Shown in pieces: positions 9,323-17,499 of a stretch of DNA of 64,000 nucleotides. The translations under genes and the position numbers were made by a program. How positions within the stretch are numbered: position 1 is the stretch's first letter; each line of letters begins with the position of its first letter. Origin of the DNA: Bacillota bacterium (GTDB lineage: Bacteria; Bacillota; Clostridia; Peptostreptococcales; Anaerovoracaceae); assembly GCA_017440275.1 (NCBI GenBank), contig JAFSHN010000043.1, forward strand, positions 1-64,000, given 5' to 3'. The notes below the pieces were generated by a model that made no database searches, was not told the DNA's origin, and saw nothing but the letters and a program-made list of their open reading frames with translations.

Positions 9323-9682
9323 ATGGGAAGAGGAATGAGAGCCGGTAAGAAGCCTTCAGTAGGCGGCGGCGGAAATATGCAGAAGCAGCTGCAGCAGATG
9401 CAGGCAATGCAGAGAAAAATGGAACAGATGCAGGCTGAAATCGAAGAAAAAGAAGTTACTACAACTGCCGGAGGCGGTGCTGTAACAGTTACAGTAAATG
9501 GCAAGAAGGAAGTTGTTAAACTGGAAATCAAGCCTGAAGTAGTTGATCCTGATGATGTGGAAATGCTGCAGGATCTGGTAATCGTAGCTGTAAATGAAGG
9601 CCTTCGCCAGATTGATGAAATTTCTAACGCAGAAATGGGTAAGATTACAGGAGGACTGGGTATTCCTGGTCTGGGACTGTAG
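9323..9682 (+). CDS. ybaB: Nucleoid-associated protein YbaB/EbfC
   Basis: YbaB/EbfC proteins form small dimers that bind DNA; the family is nearly always encoded between dnaX and recR. The ATG at 9323 follows GGAGGAATAAAA and gives 119 residues. The N-terminal half is a Gln/Met-rich helix ([19 protein letters not shown]), followed by the conserved sheet segment [17 protein letters not shown] and the C-terminal helix. The gene ends with the Gly-rich [10 protein letters not shown] typical of the family. recR begins 12 bases after its stop. Confidence 0.95.
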   Translation: MGRGMRAGKKPSVGGGGNMQKQLQQMQAMQRKMEQMQAEIEEKEVTTTAGGGAVTVTVNGKKEVVKLEIKPEVVDPDDVEMLQDLVIVAVNEGLRQIDEISNAEMGKITGGLGIPGLGL

Positions 9683-9693
9683 GAGTATAGAAA

Positions 9694-10293
9694 ATGAAAC
9701 AATATCCAAGACCACTTGCCAAGTTAATAGGTGAACTTTCAAAACTTCCCGGTATTGGGTATAAAACTGCACAAAGACTGGCTTTTCATATCTTGTCTTT
9801 GGAAGATTCAGAAGCTCAAGGTTTGGCAGATGCAATAGCAGAAGCTAAGCGTGAGATGAAGTATTGCAGCGTTTGCGGCAATTTGACCGATCAGGATCCT
9901 TGTATTATTTGTTCAGACAAGTCAAGACGTGAGGATGTAATTTGTGTAGTAGAAAGTCCGAAAGATGTGGCAGCGATGGAAAGGATAAAGGACTTTAATG
10001 GCCTTTATCATGTTCTTCATGGGGTAATATCTCCGATGGACGGAATCGGCCCGGAAGATATTAATTTGAAATCTTTAATCGCAAGATTGCAGCAGACAGA
10101 TGTGAAAGAACTTATCGTGGCAACCAATCCTAATATTGAGGGTGAGGCCACGGCTATGTATATAGCACGCCTGATTAAACCGGCAGGAATCAAGGTGACA
10201 AGAATTGCTCATGGCCTTCCTGTAGGCGGCGATTTGGAATATGCAGATGAAGTTACACTTTTGAAAGCTGTAGAAGGACGCAGAGAACTGTAA
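9694..10293 (+). CDS. recR: Recombination mediator RecR
   Basis: RecR works with RecO to load RecA at single-strand gaps. The 199-residue length is standard. Seen in order: the helix-hairpin-helix [18 protein letters not shown]; a C4 zinc finger ([18 protein letters not shown]); the Toprim domain starting [15 protein letters not shown]; and the conserved [17 protein letters not shown] tail. It ends the dnaX-ybaB-recR unit at a shared terminator with the reversed yaaL gene. Confidence 0.97.
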   Translation: MKQYPRPLAKLIGELSKLPGIGYKTAQRLAFHILSLEDSEAQGLADAIAEAKREMKYCSVCGNLTDQDPCIICSDKSRREDVICVVESPKDVAAMERIKDFNGLYHVLHGVISPMDGIGPEDINLKSLIARLQQTDVKELIVATNPNIEGEATAMYIARLIKPAGIKVTRIAHGLPVGGDLEYADEVTLLKAVEGRREL

Positions 10294-10294
10294 A

Positions 10295-10335
10295 AAATCT
10301 CTCTGGGCCGGAGGCTCAGAGAGATAATTTTTTTT
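10295..10335. terminator. Bidirectional terminator between recR and yaaL
   Basis: A nine-pair stem ATCTCTCTG / CAGAGAGAT (10298-10325) has an A run before it and a T run after it, so it can end transcription from both sides. The yaaL stop codon lies inside the stem. Confidence 0.8.
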
Positions 10336-10609
10336 CTTTGGCCAGTTTGATAAGATACGAATATTTGGCTTTGGCGGCAAGCAGATTATAGGAGGCGTAG
10401 TCAATGGCCTTTTCATCAGTCAATTGATTGAAGGTGGAAACTGCTTGCTCAAGCTCAAAATGAGCCGTATTAATAGAATTGTATAGGAGTTCTTCTTCCG
10501 AAGGATTATCTTTGAGTGCACTTGTGCCGCGGACTCTTGAGGCGGCTGCAGCGGCATAATTGTAGCCTTTATGGAATTTTTCCAGGATAGGATTGTTCAA
10601 AACTATCAC
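10316..10609 (-). CDS. yaaL: DUF2508 family protein (YaaL-like)
   Basis: The 97-residue product has the DUF2508 pattern: a helix with SEEELLYNSINTAHFELEQA, then LTDEKAIDYASYNLLAAKAKYSYLIKLAK. The function is unknown; in Bacillus, yaaL lies between recR and bofA on the same strand. Here it keeps that place but reads in the opposite direction. The start is GTG with AGAAAGG in front. The short N-terminal part with several Ala is not conserved. The family assignment is good, the function open. Confidence 0.8.
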   Translation of the reverse strand: MIVLNNPILEKFHKGYNYAAAAASRVRGTSALKDNPSEEELLYNSINTAHFELEQAVSTFNQLTDEKAIDYASYNLLAAKAKYSYLIKLAKEKKLSL

Positions 10610-10677
10610 ACCTTTCTAGCTGATTTAATACTATTTTATTCCATTAAGGCATATTTTATACAAGGGAGGATATCGAC

Positions 10678-10944
10678 GTGATTATGGGAATGGAAATGGG
10701 CGTGTTGCTAACCTACGCGGGAGCCATAATTTTAATACTGGTACTCGGCAAACTGCTTTTATGGCCGCTGAAAATGATTTTTAAGCTGGCGGTAAACAGC
10801 ATTGCAGGAGGATTGGTCATATTGGCAATTAATTTCATTGGTGCGAATTTTGGAGTGATGATACCTCTGAATATTATAAATGCACTTGTTGTCGGTGTAC
10901 TGGGAATACCGGGAGCAGTATTACTTCTTATTTTTAATTTATAG
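10678..10944 (+). CDS. bofA: BofA-like pro-sigma-K processing inhibitor
   Basis: In Bacillus, BofA is a membrane protein that holds the SpoIVFB protease inactive in the forespore membrane until sigma-K is needed. This 88-residue product has three hydrophobic segments and the family pattern LLLWPLKMIFKLAVNSIAGG followed by a glycine-rich C-terminal helix (NALVVGVLGIPGAVLLLI). The GTG start at 10678 lies seven bases after GGGAGGA; an ATG two codons later is possible. Presence of BofA suggests, but does not prove, a spore-forming ancestry, because homologues occur in non-sporulating Clostridia. Confidence 0.88.
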   Translation: MIMGMEMGVLLTYAGAIILILVLGKLLLWPLKMIFKLAVNSIAGGLVILAINFIGANFGVMIPLNIINALVVGVLGIPGAVLLLIFNL

Positions 10945-10949
10945 TAAAC

Positions 10950-10985
10950 AAAAAAGCGAATCGAAAATTTCGATTCGCTTTTGTT
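10950..10985. terminator. Bidirectional terminator between bofA and the symporter gene
   Basis: A long stem AAAAGCGAATCGAAA / TTTCGATTCGCTTTT, A-rich on one side and T-rich on the other, serves the two convergent genes. Confidence 0.85.
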
Positions 10986-11000
10986 ATTTTTGGTTGAATA

Positions 11001-12404
11001 TTAGCCGAACATTCCCAGTCCGAAGAATCCATCCATCTGACCTAACAGAACGATTACCATCATGATAGGAGCGATGAACTTAATGCAGAAGTCATAGAAC
11101 TTCTGAGTTCTGAACTGGTTTCCGTTGAGAGTAACTTCTTCTTTAACCAATTCAGTAGGAATAACGATAGCGCAGTAGCAAGCTGCCAGAGGCATCAGGA
11201 TACCTTCGGAAACTAAGTCGATAGCATCCAGCCAGCAACCCTGACCGAAGAACTGAGGGAATCCGTTTGCACCAAGACCGTCGATGGATACTAAAACGGA
11301 AGTGATTGCAATGGAGATACCGAGAGCTGCAATCAGCTTGTTTCTGTGGATTGTCTTACCCTTTTCAGCAGCAGTATCAACAGCTACAGCTGTAATACCT
11401 TCCAGTAAGGAGATGGAAGAAGTGATAGCAGCGATGAATACTAAGAAGTAGAATAAGAATCCGAAGAACGGACCGAAACCACCCATAGCACCGAATACTG
11501 TCTGCAGAGTGATGAATAGTAAGCCAGGACCTGCACCAGGAGTCTGACCCATAGCGAATACTGCAGGCATTGTAGCAAGACCGGCCATGATAGCTACTAA
11601 TGTATCAGCGAAAGGAATAATCAGTGCAGATCTTTCCATGTTCTGTTCCTTAGGCAGGTAAGAACCATATGCTACCATGATGGACATACCCAGAGACAGG
11701 GAGAAGAACATCTGACCGCCGGCAACAGCTAATACTGTGATCCAGCCAGTTCCCTGGAATGCGGACCAGTCAGGCTTGAACATGAATTCAAGACCAGCTG
11801 CAGCGCCAGGAAGAGTTACGGATCTGATGATTGTGATTACTAACATTACAAATAATGCAGGCATTGCGATGGAAGTGAACTTTTCGATACCGCCTTTAAC
11901 GCCGCCTAATACAATCAGTACAGTCAGAGCAACGAATACTAATGAGTAGATTGAAGTTTCAACCATGTTGGAAGTGAATGCTCCGAAGTAAGCACCACTG
12001 TCTGCACCTGCAACACCCCAGCCAGCGCCGAAAACGTCGCCTAAGTTAGCTAAAGCGTACTTCATGCAGTAACCGCCGAGCATGCAGTAGAAGGATAAGA
12101 TTAACCAAGGAGCGATTGCACTCATCCAGCCGATGAATCTGTATTTCTTAGATAAATCAGTGAAAGCACCTACAACGCCCTTGCCTGTCTTTCTGCCGAG
12201 AGCAAGTTCGGATAACATGATTACATAACCTACAAATACTACTAAGATTAAGTAAAGAATTAAGAACGCGAAACCGCCGTTAGCACCCATCTTGTATGGG
12301 AAGCCCCAAAGGTTACCTAAACCTACAGCGGAACCTACAGCAGCCATTAAGAATCCGAAATTGGAACCAAACTGCTGTTTAGTGTTCAGGTTATTATTTT
12401 CCAT
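11001..12404 (-). CDS. Sodium:neurotransmitter symporter family transporter
   Basis: This 467-residue membrane protein belongs to the NSS/SNF family with the LeuT fold, which couples amino-acid uptake to sodium. The first helix carries the signature AAVGSAVGLGNLWGFPY with the residues that form the sodium and substrate sites, followed by about ten further helices. The substrate is not readable; bacterial members carry tryptophan, leucine or other hydrophobic amino acids. The start follows AGGAGGAAA. It is a single-gene unit with its own promoter and a shared terminator. Amino-acid import fits an amino-acid-fermenting host. Confidence 0.93.
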   Translation of the reverse strand: MENNNLNTKQQFGSNFGFLMAAVGSAVGLGNLWGFPYKMGANGGFAFLILYLILVVFVGYVIMLSELALGRKTGKGVVGAFTDLSKKYRFIGWMSAIAPWLILSFYCMLGGYCMKYALANLGDVFGAGWGVAGADSGAYFGAFTSNMVETSIYSLVFVALTVLIVLGGVKGGIEKFTSIAMPALFVMLVITIIRSVTLPGAAAGLEFMFKPDWSAFQGTGWITVLAVAGGQMFFSLSLGMSIMVAYGSYLPKEQNMERSALIIPFADTLVAIMAGLATMPAVFAMGQTPGAGPGLLFITLQTVFGAMGGFGPFFGFLFYFLVFIAAITSSISLLEGITAVAVDTAAEKGKTIHRNKLIAALGISIAITSVLVSIDGLGANGFPQFFGQGCWLDAIDLVSEGILMPLAACYCAIVIPTELVKEEVTLNGNQFRTQKFYDFCIKFIAPIMMVIVLLGQMDGFFGLGMFG

Positions 12405-12466
12405 GAACTATTTCCTCCTAATGAATAAAAAATTAATGATTTCTTTGTGAAAAAACACATATTGTT

Positions 12467-12495
12467 ACTTTATCAAAAAAACATTGAAATGTCAA
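12467..12495 (-). promoter_or_regulatory. Sigma-A promoter of the symporter gene
   Basis: On the minus strand TTGACA (12495-12490) and TAAAGT (12472-12467) are 17 bases apart. The -35 box is a perfect match. Confidence 0.7.
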
Positions 12496-12554
12496 CGAAA
12501 GGAATGTAAAATTAGGGGTGGATTATTAGTTTTTTTGCATAAAAGAGGTAAAAA

Positions 12555-13031
12555 ATGTCAATAGAAATCGTTAGAAATTATTTTAAAGAATTTGGACTGG
12601 AAGAAAAGATTATGGAATTTGAAGTTTCCAGTGCGACAGTCGAATTAGCGGCACAAGCGGTAGGGGTAGAAGGTGCGAGAATTTGCAAAACCCTTTCTTT
12701 TAAAGACGGAGAAGACGGATGCATTTTGATTCAAACCGCAGGCGATACTAAAATAGACAATAGAAAGTTCAAAGATACTTTTCACCAGAAGGCAAAGATG
12801 CTTTCTCCTGAAGAAGTAGTGGAATTTACAGGTCACGCTATCGGTGGTGTGTGTGCTTTCGGCATAACCAATGATAAAGTCAAAATATACTGTGACGAAT
12901 CTATGAAGCGTTTTGAAACTGTTTTTCCTGCGTGTGGAAGCAGCAACAGTGCTATTGAATTCAATTGTGACGACTTATACAAATATTCCAAGGCTATCGG
13001 CTGGGTAGACGTGTGTAAGATTCCGGAATAG
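12555..13031 (+). CDS. YbaK/EbsC-type aminoacyl-tRNA deacylase
   Basis: The YbaK/EbsC fold removes mischarged amino acids from tRNA (for example Cys-tRNA-Pro). The 158-residue product has the conserved Lys in RICKTLSFKDG, the G-D-T-K-I-D-N-R-K-F segment, and AIGGVCAFGI. The C-terminal part (CGSSNSAIEF) matches the substrate-pocket segment of the family. A GAGG ribosome site precedes the ATG. The yitT-type gene follows nine bases later, so the two are probably one transcript. Which mischarged tRNA it edits is not known. Confidence 0.85.
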   Translation: MSIEIVRNYFKEFGLEEKIMEFEVSSATVELAAQAVGVEGARICKTLSFKDGEDGCILIQTAGDTKIDNRKFKDTFHQKAKMLSPEEVVEFTGHAIGGVCAFGITNDKVKIYCDESMKRFETVFPACGSSNSAIEFNCDDLYKYSKAIGWVDVCKIPE

Positions 13032-13040
13032 GAGTAGATT

Positions 13041-13919
13041 ATGACAGAACAAATTAAAGAAAATAGTTTTAATGCCAAAAAAGAAGCTAAGAATATTTTA
13101 TTTCTGACTGTAGCTTGCTGCATGGTAGCCTTCAATCTGAACAGCTTTATTGATGCGGGAGGACTGTTCCCGGGTGGATTCAGTGGTGTAACAGTTTTAG
13201 CCCAGCAGATTTTTGAGCGATTTTTAAATTTAGAAGTAGCTTATTCAGTTATTTATCTGCCACTCAATTTAGTTCCGATTTATATTGGAATCAAATATAT
13301 AAGTAAGAAATTTACTATTTATTCAGTGTATGTTGTATTTCTGTCAAGTATACTGACAGATATTTTCCCTAGTTTTGCCATTACATACGATACACTGCTT
13401 ATCAGTGTCTTTGGGGGAATCATCAACGGTGCTGCTATGAGTCTGACCTTGATGGCAGGCGGCAGTTGCGGGGGAACAGACTTTATTTCAATCTATTTTT
13501 CTGAAAAGAAGGGAATAGATGCCTGGAATTATATATTCTTAGGAAATGTTGTTATTCTGACAACTGCAGGTGTTTTGTTTGGCTTCGACAAGGCACTGTA
13601 TTCTATTATTTATCAGTTTACAAGCACTCAGGTAATACAAATACTCTTCAAGAGATACCAGAAAGACACATTGTTTATCGTTACAACAGAACCGGAACCT
13701 GTATATCAGAAAATCAGAGAACTTACTCATCACGATGCAACTCTGATAAACGGAACAGGCTGCTACGAAAAGCAGGAAAAGGCTATCCTCTATTCTGTAA
13801 TAGGCAGAGAACAGGTTGACAAAGTTGTTGCGGCAATCAGAGAAGTGGATGCACATGCATTCATAAATGTAATTAATACAGACCAGCTGGACGGCAGGTT
13901 CTATAAAGCACCATATTAA
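13041..13919 (+). CDS. YitT family membrane protein (DUF2179 C-terminus)
   Basis: The 292-residue product has about five membrane segments with family-typical glycines (FIDAGGLFPGGFSGV, MAGGSCGGTDFISIYFSEK), then a cytoplasmic DUF2179 domain (FIVTTEPEPVYQKIRE to FINVINTDQLDGRFYK). The family is widespread in Firmicutes with several paralogues per genome; the cargo is not established. The ATG is well placed after AGGAG. It sits between ybaK and an ABC-F gene with short gaps, so it probably shares their transcript. Confidence 0.87.
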   Translation: MTEQIKENSFNAKKEAKNILFLTVACCMVAFNLNSFIDAGGLFPGGFSGVTVLAQQIFERFLNLEVAYSVIYLPLNLVPIYIGIKYISKKFTIYSVYVVFLSSILTDIFPSFAITYDTLLISVFGGIINGAAMSLTLMAGGSCGGTDFISIYFSEKKGIDAWNYIFLGNVVILTTAGVLFGFDKALYSIIYQFTSTQVIQILFKRYQKDTLFIVTTEPEPVYQKIRELTHHDATLINGTGCYEKQEKAILYSVIGREQVDKVVAAIREVDAHAFINVINTDQLDGRFYKAPY

Positions 13920-13933
13920 AAGGAGAATAATAA

Positions 13934-15520
13934 GTGATAACAGTAAGTAATGTAAGTGTAAATTTCAGCGGACAGCCGCTTTTTAAAGACGTAGATTTAA
14001 TCTTTGGACCGGGAAACTGCTACGGTATTATAGGCGCTAACGGTGCCGGCAAGTCCACATTTTTGAGAGTTTTGTCCGGAGATTTAGAGCCAACAACAGG
14101 CAATGTATCCATCAAACCGGGGATTCGCATGTCTGTTCTCAAGCAGGATCATTTCGCCTATGATGAATTCACCGTTTTAGATACGGTAATCCAGGGCAAT
14201 GAACGCCTTTACGAAGTTATGAAAGAAAAAGATGCCATCTACATGAAAGAAGATTTCAGCGATGAAGACGGTATTCGTGCGGCAGAGCTGGAAGCTGAAT
14301 TTGCGGAAATGGATGGCTGGGAAGCAGAATCTGATGTAAGCAGACTGATTCAGGGCCTGGGTCTTTCTAACGATATCCTTTACAGCCAGATGTCAAGCCT
14401 GACAGGTAAAGAAAAAGTAAAGGTTCTGCTGGCGCAGGCTCTCTTCGGCAACCCGGGAATCATCCTCCTGGACGAACCTACCAACCATCTGGATGTAAGA
14501 GCTATTGAATGGCTGGAAGACTTCCTTATGGACTATGAGGGAACAGTAATCGTTGTATCTCACGACCGTCACTTCTTAAACACTGTCTGCACTAACATTG
14601 TTGACGTGGACTATGGTCAGATCAGAATGTACGTGGGTAACTACGAATTCTGGTACGAATCCAGCCAGATGGTTCAGAAGATGATAAACGACCGCAACAA
14701 GAGATACGCAGAAAAAATTAAAGAACTGCAGGCGTTTATTCAGCGCTTCTCTGCAAACAAGTCCAAATCAAAGCAGGCTACTTCACGTCGTAAGCTCTTA
14801 GATAAGCTGACCGTAGAGGAAATGCCGGCATCTTCAAGAAGATATCCTTTCGTAGGATTCAATATGGACCGTGAACCGGGCAAGGAAATACTTATCGTAG
14901 AAAACCTTTCCAAGACCATCGATGGTGTAAAGGTGTTAGATAATATTTCTTTCAGAATTAACAAGGGCGACAAGATAGCACTTGTAGGCGAAAACGAAAT
15001 CGCCAATACAACTTTATTTAAGATTATTATGGGAGAAATGGAACCTGATGAAGGGGAATACAAGTGGGGTGTTACAATCTCAACTTCTTATTTCCCAATG
15101 GACAACTCGGCATTTTTCAACGGATGCACACTTAACCTAGTTGAATGGCTGAGCCAGTATACCAAGGAAACTACAGAAACCTTTATGAGAGGATTCCTTG
15201 GCAGAATGCTTTTCTCCGGAGATGATGTTTATAAAGAAGTTCAGGTTCTTTCCGGTGGAGAGAAGGTTCGCTGCATGCTTTCAAGAATGATGCTTTACGG
15301 ATCCAATATGTTAGTGCTTGACCAGCCTACAAACCATCTGGATCTGGAATCCATAACTGCAGTAAATGATGGTCTGATTGCATTCAAAGGCAATATCCTT
15401 TTTGCATCCCACGACCACGAGTTTATTCAGACAATTGCTAACAGAATTATGGAAATCGGACCTGACGGGAAGCTGACAGACAGACTCTGCACATACGACG
15501 AATATATTGGAGAAGCATAA
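13934..15520 (+). CDS. ABC-F family ATPase with one degenerate ATP site
   Basis: ABC-F proteins have two ATPase domains, no membrane part, and act on the ribosome (translation factors or antibiotic protection). Domain 1 has a normal Walker A (GANGAGKST) and Walker B (LLDEPTNHLD) but a weak signature (LTGKEKVK). Domain 2 has a normal signature (LSGGEKVR) but a broken Walker A (GENEIANTT) and DQPTNHLD, with Gln in place of the catalytic Glu. The two domains pair head to tail, so one composite site is canonical and the other degenerate. The arrangement resembles the YbiT-like branch of 528-residue length. The start is GTG after AAGGAG. No resistance role can be claimed. Confidence 0.87.
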   Translation: MITVSNVSVNFSGQPLFKDVDLIFGPGNCYGIIGANGAGKSTFLRVLSGDLEPTTGNVSIKPGIRMSVLKQDHFAYDEFTVLDTVIQGNERLYEVMKEKDAIYMKEDFSDEDGIRAAELEAEFAEMDGWEAESDVSRLIQGLGLSNDILYSQMSSLTGKEKVKVLLAQALFGNPGIILLDEPTNHLDVRAIEWLEDFLMDYEGTVIVVSHDRHFLNTVCTNIVDVDYGQIRMYVGNYEFWYESSQMVQKMINDRNKRYAEKIKELQAFIQRFSANKSKSKQATSRRKLLDKLTVEEMPASSRRYPFVGFNMDREPGKEILIVENLSKTIDGVKVLDNISFRINKGDKIALVGENEIANTTLFKIIMGEMEPDEGEYKWGVTISTSYFPMDNSAFFNGCTLNLVEWLSQYTKETTETFMRGFLGRMLFSGDDVYKEVQVLSGGEKVRCMLSRMMLYGSNMLVLDQPTNHLDLESITAVNDGLIAFKGNILFASHDHEFIQTIANRIMEIGPDGKLTDRLCTYDEYIGEA

Positions 15521-15565
15521 ATGCCTAAAACGAGAAGTTTGATAGAAGGGTAAGGTGGAAACTCT

Positions 15566-15913
15566 ATGAAAATGGCACATGTAACAATTCAAACAAAATA
15601 TTTAGAAGAATCTATTAAGTTTTACGAAGATTTGTGCGGTCTTGCTGTAGTTACAGATTTGAGACCCATGGGTGGCAAAATCGTTTTTCTGGCTAACGGA
15701 GAAGACGAAACCTGCGTAGAGCTCATTGAAAATCCGGGAAATCCGTATTCAGGTGCCGGCATTTCCATGGGCTTCCATGTGGAAGATGTTGAAAGTTATC
15801 ACAACGAATTGGAAGAAAAGGGATATAATCCTTCGCCGATTATCAGACCTAACCCAAATGTGGGATTCTTCTTTGTCAAAGATCCTAACGGAGTCAGCAT
15901 ACAGTTTATTTAG
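15566..15913 (+). CDS. VOC/glyoxalase superfamily protein
   Basis: A 115-residue single-domain protein of the vicinal oxygen chelate fold. It shows the paired beta-alpha-beta modules: MAHVTIQTKYLEESIKFYEDLCGL and GISMGFHVEDVESYHNELEEKG, ending DPNGVSIQFI. Possible metal ligands are His in AHVTI and Glu near CVELIE. Members include glyoxalase I, dioxygenases and resistance proteins; the reaction here is unknown. AAGGTGG lies before the ATG. It follows the ABC-F gene by 45 bases and ends at a strong terminator. Confidence 0.82.
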   Translation: MKMAHVTIQTKYLEESIKFYEDLCGLAVVTDLRPMGGKIVFLANGEDETCVELIENPGNPYSGAGISMGFHVEDVESYHNELEEKGYNPSPIIRPNPNVGFFFVKDPNGVSIQFI

Positions 15914-15932
15914 CATTATAATAGAATAAATT

Positions 15933-15980
15933 AAAAAATCCCCCCTGCCGGGTTTTCCCGGTAAAGGGGGATTTTTATTT
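15933..15980. terminator. Bidirectional terminator
   Basis: An interrupted stem (AAATCCCCC…CCGGG, TTTT loop, CCCGG…GGGGGATTT) with A and T flanks lies between the convergent glyoxalase-fold and glycosyltransferase genes. Confidence 0.85.
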
Positions 15981-15988
15981 CTTGTGGT

Positions 15989-17161
15989 TTATCTGCACAT
16001 AGATTCTATTTTGTCTGCCGCACCTTTGACGCCGGAACATTTTTTAAAGCTGCCTGAAATCCGGGCCGCTGCCTTTTTATAAGATGCGTGGGAGAGGACG
16101 TCCTCTATTGTTTCTCGGATGGTGTCAGGTTCAATATCCGGGAGCATCTTACCTGCACCCAGTTCTTCAACTCTTGCAGCAACACCGCCTTGCTCGGATT
16201 GCTGCGGATACATTACGAGAGGGACCTCAAAATATAACGCTTCGCTGGTGCTGTTCATACCGCAGTGGGTAAGGAAAGCATCTGCTTTTTCAAGAACTGC
16301 CATTTGATCAACATGGTCAGCGACGATGAAATTGTCAGGGATAATTCCCAGCGCATCATCGTCTGTCCAATTACCAATGGACATGATAACCTGATAATCT
16401 GTATCTGCAAAGGCACTGATACAGTTTTTATAAAGAGGAAGCAGGTCGTTGTTTACTGTTCCCATAGAAATATATATGAGTTTGTCGGCAGTTTTAGTGA
16501 TTTCCGAAGTTACCGGCCTGATGGATGGCCCCACAAAGACGTACTTATCAGAAAAGGTTTCGCTGCTTGGTTGAAACTCAGGTGAAGTGTAAACTATGGT
16601 ATGAGTTTCGTTATCGTTTTGGAGAATGTCTAAAATATTCTTAATTGGGTAACCCTTGGTCTGGAGGCGTTTCACATCCTTACTTATTTTAGGCAGTGAA
16701 AAAATCATTTTAACAGTATCACCAAATCCTTGTTTCATGATTTTGGCAGAATGTTCATTGAAGGCAAAGGTGGTGGTGGAAGAGACCATAGGGATTCCCA
16801 GCTTGAGAGCTACCGCTTTGCCCCACACTGCCATAGAGTCAGAGACTATGCAGTCGGGCTTGAGTTCCTCCATATGAGCACAGACTACATCGTCCAAAGC
16901 CAATGTGGTATCAACGAGAACCTTGGTGGAGAAGGCCAGATCCTTACCCAACTTAACTACTTCTTTGGTAGTCAGCTTCTGCTCGCAGTCGTAAGCGTCA
17001 CAAGATACAAAGGTTGCCCCTGTATCTTCAATCTTTTGACGGAATGGTTCGTAGGAATAGTACCAGACCTGATGCCCGCGGTTGACCAGCTCTTTGACTA
17101 CGCCCAAAGTGGGATTGGTATGGCCATGTGCCGGAATACAGAAAAAAACAATTTTACTCAT
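15989..17161 (-). CDS. MGT-family (UDP-glycosyltransferase type) glycosyltransferase
   Basis: A 390-residue GT-B glycosyltransferase of the macrolide glycosyltransferase family. The N-terminus (MSKIVFFCIPAHGHTNPTLG) carries the GHxxP acceptor-site pattern with the likely catalytic His. The C-terminal domain has the donor-binding signature (FLTHCGMNSTSEALYFEVPLVMYPQQSEQ). Family members add a sugar to macrolides, lipids or terpenoids; the acceptor here is unknown. The ATG at 17161 follows GAGGAGG and is chosen over an upstream TTG. It lies one base after an AbrB-type gene, so the two are cotranscribed. Confidence 0.9.
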   Translation of the reverse strand: MSKIVFFCIPAHGHTNPTLGVVKELVNRGHQVWYYSYEPFRQKIEDTGATFVSCDAYDCEQKLTTKEVVKLGKDLAFSTKVLVDTTLALDDVVCAHMEELKPDCIVSDSMAVWGKAVALKLGIPMVSSTTTFAFNEHSAKIMKQGFGDTVKMIFSLPKISKDVKRLQTKGYPIKNILDILQNDNETHTIVYTSPEFQPSSETFSDKYVFVGPSIRPVTSEITKTADKLIYISMGTVNNDLLPLYKNCISAFADTDYQVIMSIGNWTDDDALGIIPDNFIVADHVDQMAVLEKADAFLTHCGMNSTSEALYFEVPLVMYPQQSEQGGVAARVEELGAGKMLPDIEPDTIRETIEDVLSHASYKKAAARISGSFKKCSGVKGAADKIESMCR

Positions 17162-17162
17162 A

Positions 17163-17384
17163 TCATTCCTCCTCAACTGAGGTCAACTGGTTGAATATCT
17201 CAGCAATATATTTATCTTTTAATCGGGTTGGCGGAATAGCAAGGCCGCGTTCGGAATCACCAAGAACCAGGATGGTGTCCCCCGGATTTATATCAAAAAG
17301 ATCTCTTGCTTCTTTAGGAATTACAAACTGTCCCTTTTCGCCGACTTTGACAGTCCAGGCGTAATATTTGTCCTGATATTCCAT
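17163..17384 (-). CDS. AbrB/SpoVT-type DNA-binding protein
   Basis: A 73-residue swapped-hairpin (SpoVT-AbrB) protein: WTVKVGEKGQFVIPKEARDLFDINPGDTILVLGD is the typical core. Such proteins act as dimeric or tetrameric repressors, or as antitoxins. No toxin gene is next to it; instead its stop codon is one base from the start of the MGT glycosyltransferase, so it may control that gene. The C-terminal tail (LKDKYIAEIFNQLTSVEEE) is helical. Confidence 0.88.
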   Translation of the reverse strand: MEYQDKYYAWTVKVGEKGQFVIPKEARDLFDINPGDTILVLGDSERGLAIPPTRLKDKYIAEIFNQLTSVEEE

Positions 17385-17499
17385 ATAATTCTCCTTAAGT
17401 ATGAAAAGTTATACTAATCATACCACGAAGACGCGCAGCTTACAAGTTTATTTTTTAGGAAGAATATTATATAATGTAAAAAATGAAAGGAGACTGACC

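Noticed and set aside
9256..9835. Long antisense frames opposite ybaB and recR
   Set aside because: They mirror the Gln/Met-rich ybaB codons on the other strand, have no ribosome site, and the plus-strand genes are certain.
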